A stretch of DNA of 64,000 nucleotides from Cyanoderma ruficeps (Eukaryota; Chordata; Aves; Passeriformes; Timaliidae). The translations under genes were made by a program, and so were the position numbers. Position 1 is the first letter of the stretch. Every line of letters begins with the position of its first letter. The notes under the pieces were generated by a model, which searched no databases, was not told the origin of the DNA, and saw only the letters and a program-made list of their open reading frames with translations. This document shows positions 24,066-36,419 of this stretch, one piece after another. Where the stretch lies: contig VZDJ01000097.1 in assembly GCA_008694505.1 (NCBI GenBank), positions 1,152,591 through 1,216,590 on the forward strand, read 5' to 3'.

Positions 24066-25445
24066 AACCCTTATCCTCCTGTTTAGCACCTCACCAACTG
24101 CTCCCCTTCCATACTGTAATATGAGAAGGAGCTTGATTAATTCTGTATCAATAGAAATGGGAGAGTGGAAGATAAACTCTCCAGATTTCTGACTGCTACA
24201 CCTGAGGTGGAAAGTTCTTCATAGGTCACGCCGTGCTGTGCAGCTCTGGGTGGTGCCATTGAATCAAAGAGGCTTTCAGAGCCCAGATCCCAGTGATTTA
24301 TCTCTTACAGGTACTTTCATCCTAAATGATGCTTCTAAAACATCCAACACACGTGTATATTGTATTTTAAACAGTATTACTTACAAATGGCAAATCTATC
24401 TATCATTTTTGTCTGTGTAGTATCATTCTTTTCTTTAACACATCCTTAAATTTTGATCTCAAGGTCAAACTGATGGACCTGAAGATAGATCATCTTCTCC
24501 TCCATTTTTTTAATCACTATTCCACAAACCAAAGACTCATCTAACATTACTCTCTATGACTAGCTCTTCACCTTCTTCACCCTATTTTTAAAACTGCTCT
24601 TAAAAGATTATCCATACACCTGCTCAAGGGCAAAATTCAATTACAATTAGATGAAAAAAAATAAATTTAAGTGAATTAAGGATATAGAGGATACAATAAA
24701 ACTTCTGAAAATCCAATCAAACCATTAACATTAAAAGAATAGCAATGAAAAAGGCAGAAAACCTCATTTGAACCAGTGAATGTGAATGCCACCAGTATAC
24801 AAATAATCAGGACAAAGCACAACATGGACTATTTTTGGAGCAACACAATACAAATGCTATGACTAGGAGTCCTACATACTCCCTTGGTGCACATAAGTAA
24901 CACGACATGTATACACGTGTCCCACGTTCTCCCTTCCAGTGCTCGGGATGGGCTCTGCAGTTCAAAAGTCAGCTTGGGAAAGGACCCACCATTCCCCAAA
25001 AGCTTGGCATGGAAACAGTCTCTAAAAGCACGTTCAGATTGGCAGGTAAGATTCTGATGGCATCAGTCTGATGGTGCCCAGCCTCTGTCTGCAGGAGCTG
25101 CAAAGTACCTCCTCGTGCCCAATCAATTCAGCATCACAGCTGTTATCCACTTCATGAATCAGTCCTGTAATTCTATCCTGTATTCATTCACTTGGAGAGG
25201 GAAGTGTTCTACAACCCTTCTGAAATGAAACTCCAACAAAAACACAGCAAATAAGTCAAGGTACAAACCATGACTGGAAAAAGACAAAACCCCCAAAAAA
25301 CAGACCAAGTGATGCACAGCAACTTCCCTGCCCCATTTTCAATCCTGTTGGAGTTTGCTGCCAGTAGCTTGCTATGGATATCACCAGAAAGCGAGGACAG
25401 CAGGGAAGATTGCTGCACTGGTTTTGGCTTTATTTCCACATGGAC

Positions 25446-25705
25446 TCACAAAATATCCTGAGCTGGAAGGGACCGACAAGGATCATTGAGTCCAACTCCT
25501 GGCTCTGCACAGGACCACACCCCAACAATCCCACCCTGTGCTTCAGCCCATTGCCCAAATCCTCCTGAAGCTCTGGCAGCCTTGGGACCATGACTGTTCC
25601 CCAGGGAGGCTGGGCAGTACCTGACCACCCCTGGGGGAAGAACCTTTCCCTGATATCCACTTAACACAGCTCCAGCCATTCCCTAGGGTCCTATCCCTCA
25701 TCCCA
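25446..25705 (-). mobile_element. CR1 fragment, subfamily A
   Basis: AATATCCTGAGCTGGAAGGG to CCTAGGGTCCTATCC. It is nearly identical to 928-1188 and in the same orientation, but continues differently after the point where that copy meets the N. Confidence 0.92.
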
Positions 25706-27289
25706 GAGAACAGAGCTATCCCTCAGGAAGAACTGCAGTTCACGGTGAGCTCTGACCTCAGTCTCCCCTTTTCTCCTGCAGGAATATTTCTGAAGATGCC
25801 CTGGAATAAAACTGCAGGTGGCATATTGCCGCCATCTACCTTTAGTTCTGTGCCCAATTACAACAGACATGTCCTGTGCAGTCTATGGATAGGGTCCCTC
25901 GAAAGGCAGCTCATAACAACCTTTTATTTACATTTTTAGATCCTAAGTGGGGTTTAACTTCAAAATCGCACACCTGGGAAGTTTGGGTTCAGTTTACTCT
26001 ACATGTCAGGGAGTATCTCACACAATATCAGCACCAGCAATGTTTTAAGATATTTTACTGTATAATCAGCAAGACCTTTGCTACCAAGATCAGGATGAAT
26101 AATACATATTATACTTTATATTACATATATCAAAACTACTTTCTGCAACTATTTTACTCTGCTGACCTGTCCTTTTTTCTCCTTAGCTCCATTACTTAAA
26201 TAGAATACCATATATTAAGGAACATAAGTGACATGCACAGTAATTACTTTGACTCCACATCTGAGAAATTGTAGAGCTTTACCTACACTACAAATGTTTT
26301 ATACATACTACGTACAGAAGTAGCTGCCAAAGGAAAACCCAAAAAGAAAATTTAGAAACTTACCATTCTTACTATTTTCACTCCTTACAGATGTTACAGC
26401 AACACACAACTGGAGCCAAACCTTTCCAAGTTTGTTTTTAAAGACCTAATAAAGAACATGTACAACTTATAAAAATAAGCTTATAAAGACACAAAGTCAT
26501 TAGAGGACAACCTCTGTTGAAATGTGAGTCAGTCATGGTATAAAAAAAATATGTACATGTGTATAAATTTTACTCCATTAAAATTATAGCTATCTGGCAC
26601 TTTATAAAATTTAATTGAAGATTAAAGGGAAAGCATCTCACACCAAGTCACAGTCCTGGCCTGCCACTAATCTTCAGCAGATCAACAGCCCAGCCTGTCA
26701 AAGGGCCTCAAATGCTCAGTTTGACCATCAGGAACAGCACCTTTTAACTGCTCTTGTCACATATTTAAGTTAGGAAAATTTAAAAACTTTCCACAATGCT
26801 TTCTGACCTCAAAATGGGTGCTTTTTCTTCTTCAGACATGACAGTTACCACAGAGCTCATCCATAGTGGTTTATCACCTCCAGCATTGATGGTAGTGGCC
26901 TTCATCCATCTACTTTCATATTTCAGGGTGAATTTGCTCCTGGTCACGTCAGTCAAAAAATCCTTGTGTCACACGACACTAAGGAAACATCAATTTCAGT
27001 TGTGTCTATAGAATCCTGTTAATCTCCCTAAACCTGAACAAAAAGATTTCCTTTAGTGTATGACAGAAGTTGACTTATTATTTATTGAACTCACTACAAA
27101 AAAGCAAGACACCCTTGATGCCCAGAGCCCCGCAAAGCCTAGGCATGAAAGACTCAGGCTTTTGCAAATTTGTAGCTTTAAATCAATACGAAATGTATGA
27201 AAAATTCAAGTGCAAAAAAAAAATCAATAGACACACACATAGTTGTCTCCTACAGAGTTTCTTCTTCAAAACCACAGGTAAAAGCTTAT

Positions 27290-27690
27290 GGAATCAGGCT
27301 GTGAGAGCTGGCGTTGATTCAGCCTGGAGAAAGCCCCAAGAAGAAATTCCAGCACCTTGCAGTACCCAAAAGGGCTCCAAGAAAGCTGAAGAGCGACTTT
27401 GGACAAGGCCATGGAACGACAGGATGAGGGGGAATGCTGTCCCACTGACTGCAGGCAGGGATAGACAGAATATTGGGAAGAAACTCTTCCCTGTGAGGGT
27501 AATGAGCCTCTAGCACAGATTGCCCAGATCAGCTGTAGCTGCTCCATCCCTGGAAGTGTCCAAGGCCAGGTTGGATGGGGCTGGGAGAAACCTGGGGTAG
27601 TAGAAGGTGCCTCTGCCCTTGGCAAAGGGTAGAACAGGATGGGCTCTACGGTCCCTTCCAGCCCAAACCAGTCTGTGTTGCCATGAACTA
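27290..27690 (+). mobile_element. CR1 3' fragment
   Basis: CAGGCTGTGAGAGCTGGCGT to the tail ACGGTCCCTTCCAGCCC and CCAGTCTGTG. Confidence 0.9.
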
Positions 27691-30600
27691 GATGTAGAAG
27701 TTACATCAACCTACAAGAAAACAAGAAAGAGCTCCCTCCATGCTCCCTGGGAGAACCTCCAGCCCAACCACAGTGCCTGATCTTATGACACTGGTGAGCC
27801 TCATGTAGAACCTGTCTCACCACAGGTCACTGCTTGAGGAGCCCAGGTCTACAATTACAGAGGGTGAGTCACTATACCTCCATGTGTGCACTCATGTTTC
27901 AATCCCACCTGCCTTGGGACACTGGAAAATCACCAGAATTCGGACAGTGGGAATATAGCAAAGGATGCCTCCTTCAGCACCACGTCCTATCTAATGCACA
28001 TCCATCTTGCACTGCAAGCAAGCAAAGCTCAGGCACCAAAGCCACTCTGATGTCTCAACCAGCTTTGATCTGATAACACAATTTTCACATTGTGATTTCT
28101 TGTCTTTCCATATCACATGACAAACTTCCATAAGTGCCGAACAGAGAAATTAAGATCACATTTAAACTCCATCACTTTTAACACACAATATCCTTTTTCA
28201 TCAGCCTCAGCAAAGATGATTTAGGTATATTTATAGTAACATTAACCACATTTCTTCTGTAGGGCAGTATTATTCTCAGAATAGACAATTGAATACCAGT
28301 TGCCATGCAAAATTGTCATTAAAATATGCTTCCAAACCTCCAAATTCCTATGTAAATAGCATCATCATCACAACATCTTTAAACCATATACATAATTTCT
28401 CCTAATTAATTGATAAGGAAACTCAGCCAAGGGGATTAGATGGTGAACTGCACTGATTCCTGAAGTCTGTGATCATCTATTCTCAAGGGAACAGTAAAGG
28501 CTATAAAGTCATTTGGGCTTTTCCAGCTGGACCACACATTCCTGTTTCTACCAGAAATCCAAATCCCCATCCTCTCACATTCAAACACCACACTTGCATA
28601 GAAATTGTTATTGTACCATTCACATAAGGGAATTCAGCTGGTACTGACATTTGCCTGCTGTCCCAGAAATTCTCATCAGTTCAGGTACTGAGAAAAGCTG
28701 GAAATGATCCACAAATTACCGGTTTACCATGCTTTCAGTAGCTCCCAGTTTTCTTTGGGCTCATCACATAAATTCAGATAAAACAAGTTAACGGACTATC
28801 AGCAGTATCCACAAGAAGATTTAAAATTTCAGCAATGTTAGTATGGATGTTTCAGAAAAAATGTGTATAGGTGGGAAGTCAAGTCCTGGTTTTGACTTTG
28901 AACCACATCAACACCTCCTCAAAATGATTCATCCTCCAGAAGTTGAACGAGGGCATACTTAAACAGCCATTACTATTCCCAGAATGAAAAACAATAACTT
29001 TACAGAGTCACTGCAACCTGTGCTTGTGAGAAAGACACCGACTGACCCAAATTTACAGAGCTGCCTGTTATGTGTTTCAATGTAATAAATCAATCCCTTA
29101 ACAAAAGTGCACTAACACACTGTCAAAAACAAGGACACAATTGTACATAAATGCAGATGCAAATAGAGTGTATCTTGAACAATAAATTCCAACTTTTTCA
29201 ACAAAACTAAAAGCAACTCACCCTACAATTCTGCCCTTTCCTGATCTCCCCTTGAAAAAATTACAGTTAAAACCACCAGTGACCTCAAAACTAATTATTT
29301 CACACTATATGATTTGGAATTCAATATTTTGCTTCCAGCAAGCCAGCAACTTCAATGTATGCTCATAATTTGGATACAGAGTTTACTTTTTTCTAGCAGC
29401 ACAAAACCCCTTACTAGGAAACGATGCTGGAGTTTTCCCTGATTTGCTTTTTTTCTGTCTTGTAGCACTGACCTGTCCAGTCAGGACTTCAATTCCACAC
29501 TACTCTGCTACTCAGCTCTTGCAAAGGCTGGAAATCTTTGCGGCATCACCTTTGATGATTTCACACAAGATCAAAGTATGTAGCAAACAGACACTAGAGA
29601 TTCTAAGCTCTGAAATCATTATAAAATTCAAGTGACACTCTCCACTCTGGATTAATGGGAGATTGACTGTGTAAATTAATCATTAAACAGGCAGGTGCAC
29701 AACTCTGGCAGGAAACCTGCTGCACCTTGCTGCAAAAAACCTTCACAAAACCACCTTGAAAAGTTTATTTTAGAAGAACTCAAACACACTCTTGATCATA
29801 ACAAGCAGTGAAATCTAAAAGCTGTGTTCAGGGTAAACCTGAATCATAGATTTTCCCTAGATAGGGAAATTACATTCCAAATATCTGGGAGCAGTGCCAT
29901 GACACCAACATATGGAAAATGACCAAACTGTGGAAGTAAAGAGATAATGACAGAAGCACAAAGAAACCAAGGAGAGGAGAAAAAAAAAAAAAAAAANNNN
30001 NAAAAAAAAAAAAAAAAAACAACACCACTGAAGCAACTCAATACACAGCTAATACACTGCAGAAGTAATTTTTTTCATTGCAATTATCCAAAATTAAACA
30101 GCTTTTAATCACAAAGTAATTGAAGACATAGTTATTTGGTTATTCCTTCCCTTTACCATGAAATAATATTAAACCCACCATAAATTTGCTGAATGGAAAA
30201 ATAGCTCTCACTTTCTGCATTTGAGCTCGTAAAAGGAGTTTACAAAAAAATGCTAATTCATCTGTGCCAAGCTTCTTACCCTTTGAGTAGACAAGCAGCA
30301 CCTTGGAGACAGATATTAGATTTTCAGTCAATACAAACACTAATAAGAAACTCTTCAAAAGAGAGTTTTCTAGCACAACTTTCCTTATTTTGTTTCCTTT
30401 CAGCTTACAGAAACTAGCAAAGAAAAAAAGTAGGTTTCTGAAAATCAGGAAATGGAGGGCAAAGGCAAAAATAATAAAAAATCTGGGATTTTCACAGCTG
30501 TATTTTACATCCTGCATAAGTCTCTATGTAAAGCTGAGCAGCACTGTCTAATGGTAAAGGTCATTACAGGCAATTTTCACCCCAAACAGCCTGTACCTAG

Positions 30601-32352
30601 ACGAAGCAGCAACCCCCTATTTAAATTTTTGCAACGTGCACTGAGCACACCCGAGATGAGTTTGTGTACAGCAATGCTTTTACCTCTGCAGCTGTGAGCC
30701 CAGCAGGCACGGCAGGGAATAAAAGGTAGTTTACACACTGGAAAACCCTCGGCTGGAATGCCCAGACCACCTCTGTCAGCATGGTATCCCCTAAACCAGC
30801 TTAATTCCACTTCTGCATTTTCAGGGAACTGAAAATTCTGAATCTGGTGATACTGCAGGAAACTTGTTTTACCAAGTGAAGCCACAACCAGGACCAGGAA
30901 TGTTATCCAGATCCTGGGGTGCCCAAGAAGTAATTGCCACAATCTGTTCTAGAGATCAGTTGCCCCTCTTTAGCAGGAATACTGCTTAGTAAAATATTCA
31001 TCAGCGAAATAGTTCATCAGCAAAACATTTAAATTCTTCTTCATCATGCAAGATGCACTAAGATACTATTATCAGCCCAAAACACTGAGTCCATTTCTTT
31101 AAATTATCCACTGAATCCCCCACTATGCCAATGTCCCAAATTTAGCTTATCAGATTGCTACATAAAGCTTGTTCTGTGTGCAATTAAGGGCTCTTAACAG
31201 CCCTAATGATGTCACAACTCTGCAATAAGGACAGAGCCCTTAAATTCTGAATATCCCATGCATTTCACATTCCTCAAGCCCAAACTGTGCCTGGAATCAT
31301 CGGTATGCAGCACACATCCACCAAAACCTTGGCAAGCAACCTGCCCTCCATCAAATAAATACTTATTTTAAGCAAAGGGAAGAAAAGTGACAGTCTCAAG
31401 TAGATCTAAAGGAACTTCTGCAAGCATCATCCATAAACAAAGCAAGGGAACAAATGCAGGAAACAAAAAACAAACATCATTACTGTTCCAGTGTTTCAGT
31501 GATTAAATGAGTATTTCATTCAAAACTGTGCACAAAAGCAAATTATCATATCTGTTCATTGCTGTAAAATTGATTACCAAATATTCCAGCCCTGCTTCCA
31601 AGATGCTGCAGTGGTTTAATGGGCAGATGTGAGCACGTGGCTGTGCAAGAACAAAGAAGTGGCATAAAACTGCTGTGGTCCTTCTTACAGTGAATTCCAG
31701 TTTGGAGCAGCTCCCTTCTCCCCCAAAACTACTTCACTCACAAAATCACATTCTCAACCCCATCTTCTGCCTGTTTTACTCTGTTTTTTCACTATGCTTT
31801 AGAAGATCAGATTTAAAAGCTCCTACTTGCTGGGAATATTTTGAGTGCAGGAAGAAAAAGCAAAGCTCCACCTGGTCAAGAAGGTAATTCCAAGTGCTGT
31901 GCTTAAAACCTCAAATTGGAAAAAATTCTTCAAAGAAACTGTTCAAGAAAAGAGGACCCAAGGGTATCCTAAATGAATCCAGTAAGACAACCGCTTGGTC
32001 AGCAGCAGCATTATCTAAATATAGGATTTTCAGCATGAATTTCATAGGCATTTTAGGCACAGGAATCTCAGGGCTTGAAATTGATTGCTCACAAAAGCTT
32101 CCGAGGAGCAAGCCAGGAAAGCCAAATCCACCACATACATTCCAAATATTATTTAAATTTATCAGGACACAGGATAAAGGGATTGCTGGTCCTAGATTTT
32201 TTTTTTTTAAAATTAAAGAAAGCAACTACTTTCTGTGAAAACAGTGCTAATCTCAGTCATTTTTTGGTATTTCAATGTAAGTTATTTATGTCAAATGTAA
32301 ATTGATGAAGATAGTAATAAAAACCTGGTTGGACCTGAGCTTACTTTATTAG
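27691..32352. other. Longest CR1-free stretch of intron 1
   Basis: About 4.7 kb of A/T-rich DNA without a recognisable CR1, interrupted only by the gapped poly-A. In a window averaging one CR1 per 1.5 kb this is the longest clear stretch inside the gene. No exon is seen. 32519-33225, 33341-34377 and 34776-36419 are also plain intron. Confidence 0.7.
29980..30019. repeat. Poly-A tract containing a gap
   Basis: A long A run is interrupted by five N at 29997-30001. On the gene's sense strand it is poly-T. Its true length is unknown. Confidence 0.9.
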
Positions 32353-32518
32353 TTGCCAAGAGAGGCTGCGGCTGCCCTATTCCTGGAAGTGTTCAAGATC
32401 AGGTTGGACAGCGTTTGGAGCAACCTGGTCTAATGAAAGGTGTCCCTGCCCACGGCAGGGGGTTAGAACGAGGAGAGCTTTAAGATTCCTTTCAACCAAA
32501 ACCATTCTGTGATTTTCC
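32353..32518 (+). mobile_element. CR1 3' fragment
   Basis: AGGCTGCGGCTGCCCTATTC to CTTTAAGATTCCTTTCAACC and CATTCTGTGATTT. Confidence 0.92.
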
Positions 32519-33225
32519 TGCATCCAAAACAAAAGGAACAACTGAGACTGAAATACTGGAAAAATCTAGAGCAGTGTCAGACAACTGCTAAGGAATTCAG
32601 GCAGGTGTTCCCTGATACTTACAGAAACAGAGGAACGAGGCAAAAATGGTGAACGCTGCAGATAAGGAGGTGTTTGTAAGTCTAAGTCAGTGATATGTCC
32701 CTGGATTTGGCAGGCAGAGGAATGTTATCCTGTATCTGCTCCAGGAGGTCTCACGCTCAGACGTGCTCAGCAGGAAGACAGGAACAGGACAGGAATTACT
32801 CCTCTCTTTCACACATGAAGTGGTCAGTAATCCCAACAACTAAAGCTCCCATAGGGAAGGCACGGAATGTGTGCGAAGCAGAGATGATGGGGAGGATCCA
32901 GCACGAGCTGTTTTGTCTGACTGCTCTGAATTTTCCACTACTGCTCCTTACTATAAAGCAGACTGAAAATAAGCAGTGAGCTTAGTGCAAACATTAACGA
33001 CACCTCCTGCAAGTCAAATATTTATGCTGCTCGTTTAGTGCACGGCAAAAACTGCAGAACAACTCAGATATTTAAAAAATACTGAATTATTTCACAGGTG
33101 AAGTTCTGTTCTTAAAACAGCCCCAGTAAAATATCAAATCATTCAATAAAAAAGTGAGAGGAGCAATAACACAGAATTCAGATTAAATATTAGCCATGAG
33201 TTTCTAAATGAACAGATCATTGAAA

Positions 33226-33340
33226 CAGAATCATGGAATGGTTTGGGTGGGTGAGGACCTTGAAGATCATTTAGTCCCATGCCACTGCCATGGGCAGCAG
33301 TGCCTTCCACGAGACCAGGTTGCTCCCAGCCACAAAATAT
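33226..33340 (-). mobile_element. CR1 3' fragment
   Basis: AGAATCATGGAATGGTTTGG to GAGACCAGGTTGCTCCCAGC. An A/T-rich low-complexity run (33340-33420) follows. Confidence 0.9.
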
Positions 33341-34377
33341 ATAAAATTTATATATTATATACATGTATGGATAGAGAGAAATACAGATATGCATGCATAA
33401 AGATATGCACACATACCTCCAAGAAGTAAATAAAAGCATATAATTGTTCTTTTTTTCTCAGTGTATTCATTGAAATTGATGATGCTCAAGTATTTCCGAC
33501 TTGAATAGCTTATTCTTTCTTTACCATTGAACAGTGTTTGAGTAAGTCTTTCATTAAACAGCATGGAAGAGAAAATCATTTTAATGCACAATAATATCCT
33601 AATGAAAAAGGAGAAACAGAATGGGGATCAGGCACAAATGCAGCCCCCAGATCTAATTTGAGCACTTAAACTGATTTGATTCAAATTGCCAACATCCTTA
33701 GATTCATTCAAGCAGCTTCCTGATCTTCCTAAATGTACAAACTCAGATAGCCTCAGATAGCTTTTTAAAGACAATAATTTGTATTTCAGCTTTTGACCAA
33801 AAGTTCCTATTTATTTAACAAAGAGAATTGTGATAGTTCTTTTCCACCTCACAACGTTCTCAGGTTGTGATTTACGCAAATCTAGAGATAAAATTCCTCT
33901 TCACTGTAATATTCTTTGGCCAAGGACACTCTATTACCACCAAGTCCTTCATAACATTTAATCAGCAACACATAACTGCTCCCACTGTATTAATAAAAAG
34001 GGAGTTTAAAGAATACACTCTAATCTTTTTTTTACTCTGCAACTGTCAGGTTGCATGCTTAAGTCCTGCTTAGCATTTGCCATCTCCCACCACAAAAACT
34101 GTATTACCATGAAAGGAGCACCAGTGCCTTTACACACAAAATCCATACCCCTGGAATCATTTGGTATTTCATTATACAGTCAAAGTATTATTTTCAGCTA
34201 CCATCATATACCAAACTGCCCATCAGTGAGCCTACAAACACAATCCACACACACTGACTGTTCAAGGAGTCAATCATTATCCTGAGTTTGTTAATCCAAC
34301 CCTTTACAATCTCAGAACAATAAATCTATGTGAACCAGAGGTCATTTCTTGCCCTGTGCTTTACCTGCCTTGTCTGG

Positions 34378-34775
34378 TGAGGAGCGGCTGAGGGAGCTGG
34401 GGAGGCTCAGCCTGGAAAAACTCAGGCGGTTAGAATGAGAAGAACTCATTCTCACTCACTCTCTAAAACTCCCTGACAGGAAGGTGCACCCAGGGGGAGT
34501 CAGGCCGACGCGCAGGGAACGAGGGGCAGGACCAAGAGAAAATGGCCTCAGTTGCACTTGCGGTGGGGAGTTAGACTGGATACTGGGGCAAAAGTCTTCA
34601 TGGAAAGGTTGGTCAGGCACTGCAACAGACTGCCCAGGAAACTGGCTGAGTTCCCATCCCCAGAAGTGTTCAAAAACATGTGGATGTGGTTAGTGGTGGT
34701 CTTGGCAGTGCTGGGGAGCAGCTGGTCAATGATCTTAGAGGGCTTTTCCAACCTTAATTCCATCTGCTAATTAGG
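34378..34775 (+). mobile_element. CR1 3' fragment, diverged
   Basis: GGCTGAGGGAGCTGGGGAGG and CAGCCTGGAAAAACTCAGG to AGAGGGCTTTTCCAACCTTA. An insertion-like duplication around ACTCATTCTCACTCACTCTC sits inside. Confidence 0.85.
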
Positions 34776-36419
34776 CAACTGGCTGACAACTCAATTTAGT
34801 CAGGACAAGAGGTTGTGTCACTGAGCTGCAGATAGTGCTTTGAAAAGTCTGTTAACCAAGTGTGCAGCATCTTTTTGATTGTACAATAATCAATACTGCC
34901 AATTTCATTCTCAAGTTTGGAGCTCCCAAGCTCCCACTGCTCCAAATGTTATCTCAGGATGCTGCTGCAGCTCTGTGACTGGGGAATTTCTCATCCCTCC
35001 CAGCAGAAGCTCCTCTCCTGCCCAACTCACAGCAGCTCAAAGCCCACAGCAGCCTCCAGCCAGCCCAGAGCCCTCTGGAGGTTTGTACAGAAACAGAAGA
35101 CACAAACACATCAGGCACATTCTGTGTTTTCTACTTCAGCTTCCATTAACACCAAGATGTTTATCTTTGAACAACTAGTGTCTAGTTCCACATCTTAAAA
35201 CTCACCTGAAGTCCTTCCTAAATCAGCCTTCTACCTCTAAAGAGCACCACTGATCTGGGGTGTGTTATTCATACATCTAACTGCAGTCTAAAAATGAGAT
35301 TTCCCAAGGAGAAAGGGAAACAGAGTATTCGCAGACTGCAACTCAACGCTACAATGTTCATCCTTCACTGCCAAGGCAAGATGATGTGAGAGATCAGAAG
35401 GTTAGTGAAGCACAAGGTGTATCTTTACAATGTAAATCAAAACAGCCATGGCCACAAATATAGTAATCATATACATCTAGATAAGATAGGATGATTAACA
35501 TGCCAAATGTAATTACATCTCTCAGTCCAGCAGATAAGCATATGGAATACGCTGCACTTGGAAAATAATTTTCACCTGCTCTTCTACTTCCCATTTGTAC
35601 CTACAGCATCTAATAACACATTAAGATCTTTAAAGCCAAACACTTGACAACCGTGAACCAAATAAACCTCATGCAGAGACAATTCTGACAGGAGACAGAG
35701 CAAATTCAAGGCATGTGAAAGAAAACATGTGACTGCAAAACTCTGAGCATTGCTTGTTTGCACTTCTCAGAGCTCTAAGTTCAAAAACATTACTAGAAAG
35801 TTCAACTCCTTAATACACTAATTAACAGACAAATAAAACCATCTACAGATAAAAACATGTATTATATTTTCAGGCAAAATGTTAGACTAGAATTATATGC
35901 GAGAAAGAAAAAAGAAGTTTTATCGAAACAGGTAAGAGGATAAAAAATTGAGGTTCTATCAGCACCGAATATATACCAATTCTTTTTTTTTATTTGGCAT
36001 TACCATTTGGAAAAGAAGCCTCTCAAATACAGCCCCCTTAAAATGACAAATATCCTAAGTTTCTCCAAGAAAGTAACACCTATGAGACTATTCCTTAGAG
36101 CTCTCTCTCAGCTAAAAGAAAATGCTTATCATGGCAGTGGCAAAAAGACATTAAAAAGCCAGATTTGGACTTCCAGGGCTCGCCTGACCTGGAATTGTTT
36201 CCATACAAAACCCCTTTCAAACTGTTTGCAACACACACTCATCTACAGACTGTCAATAAATATGAACAAAAAATTAAAGTCTTTTTCATCCATGAGTTCA
36301 GGTTATATAGACAGTTACCCCCCTCCCAAACCCATAAGGAACATCATCAAAGGGTGCTTGGTACTTTCGGTAGTTCCCCAAGAAAGCAGACACTGCCTAA
36401 GATAATCATCCTTCTTTTC

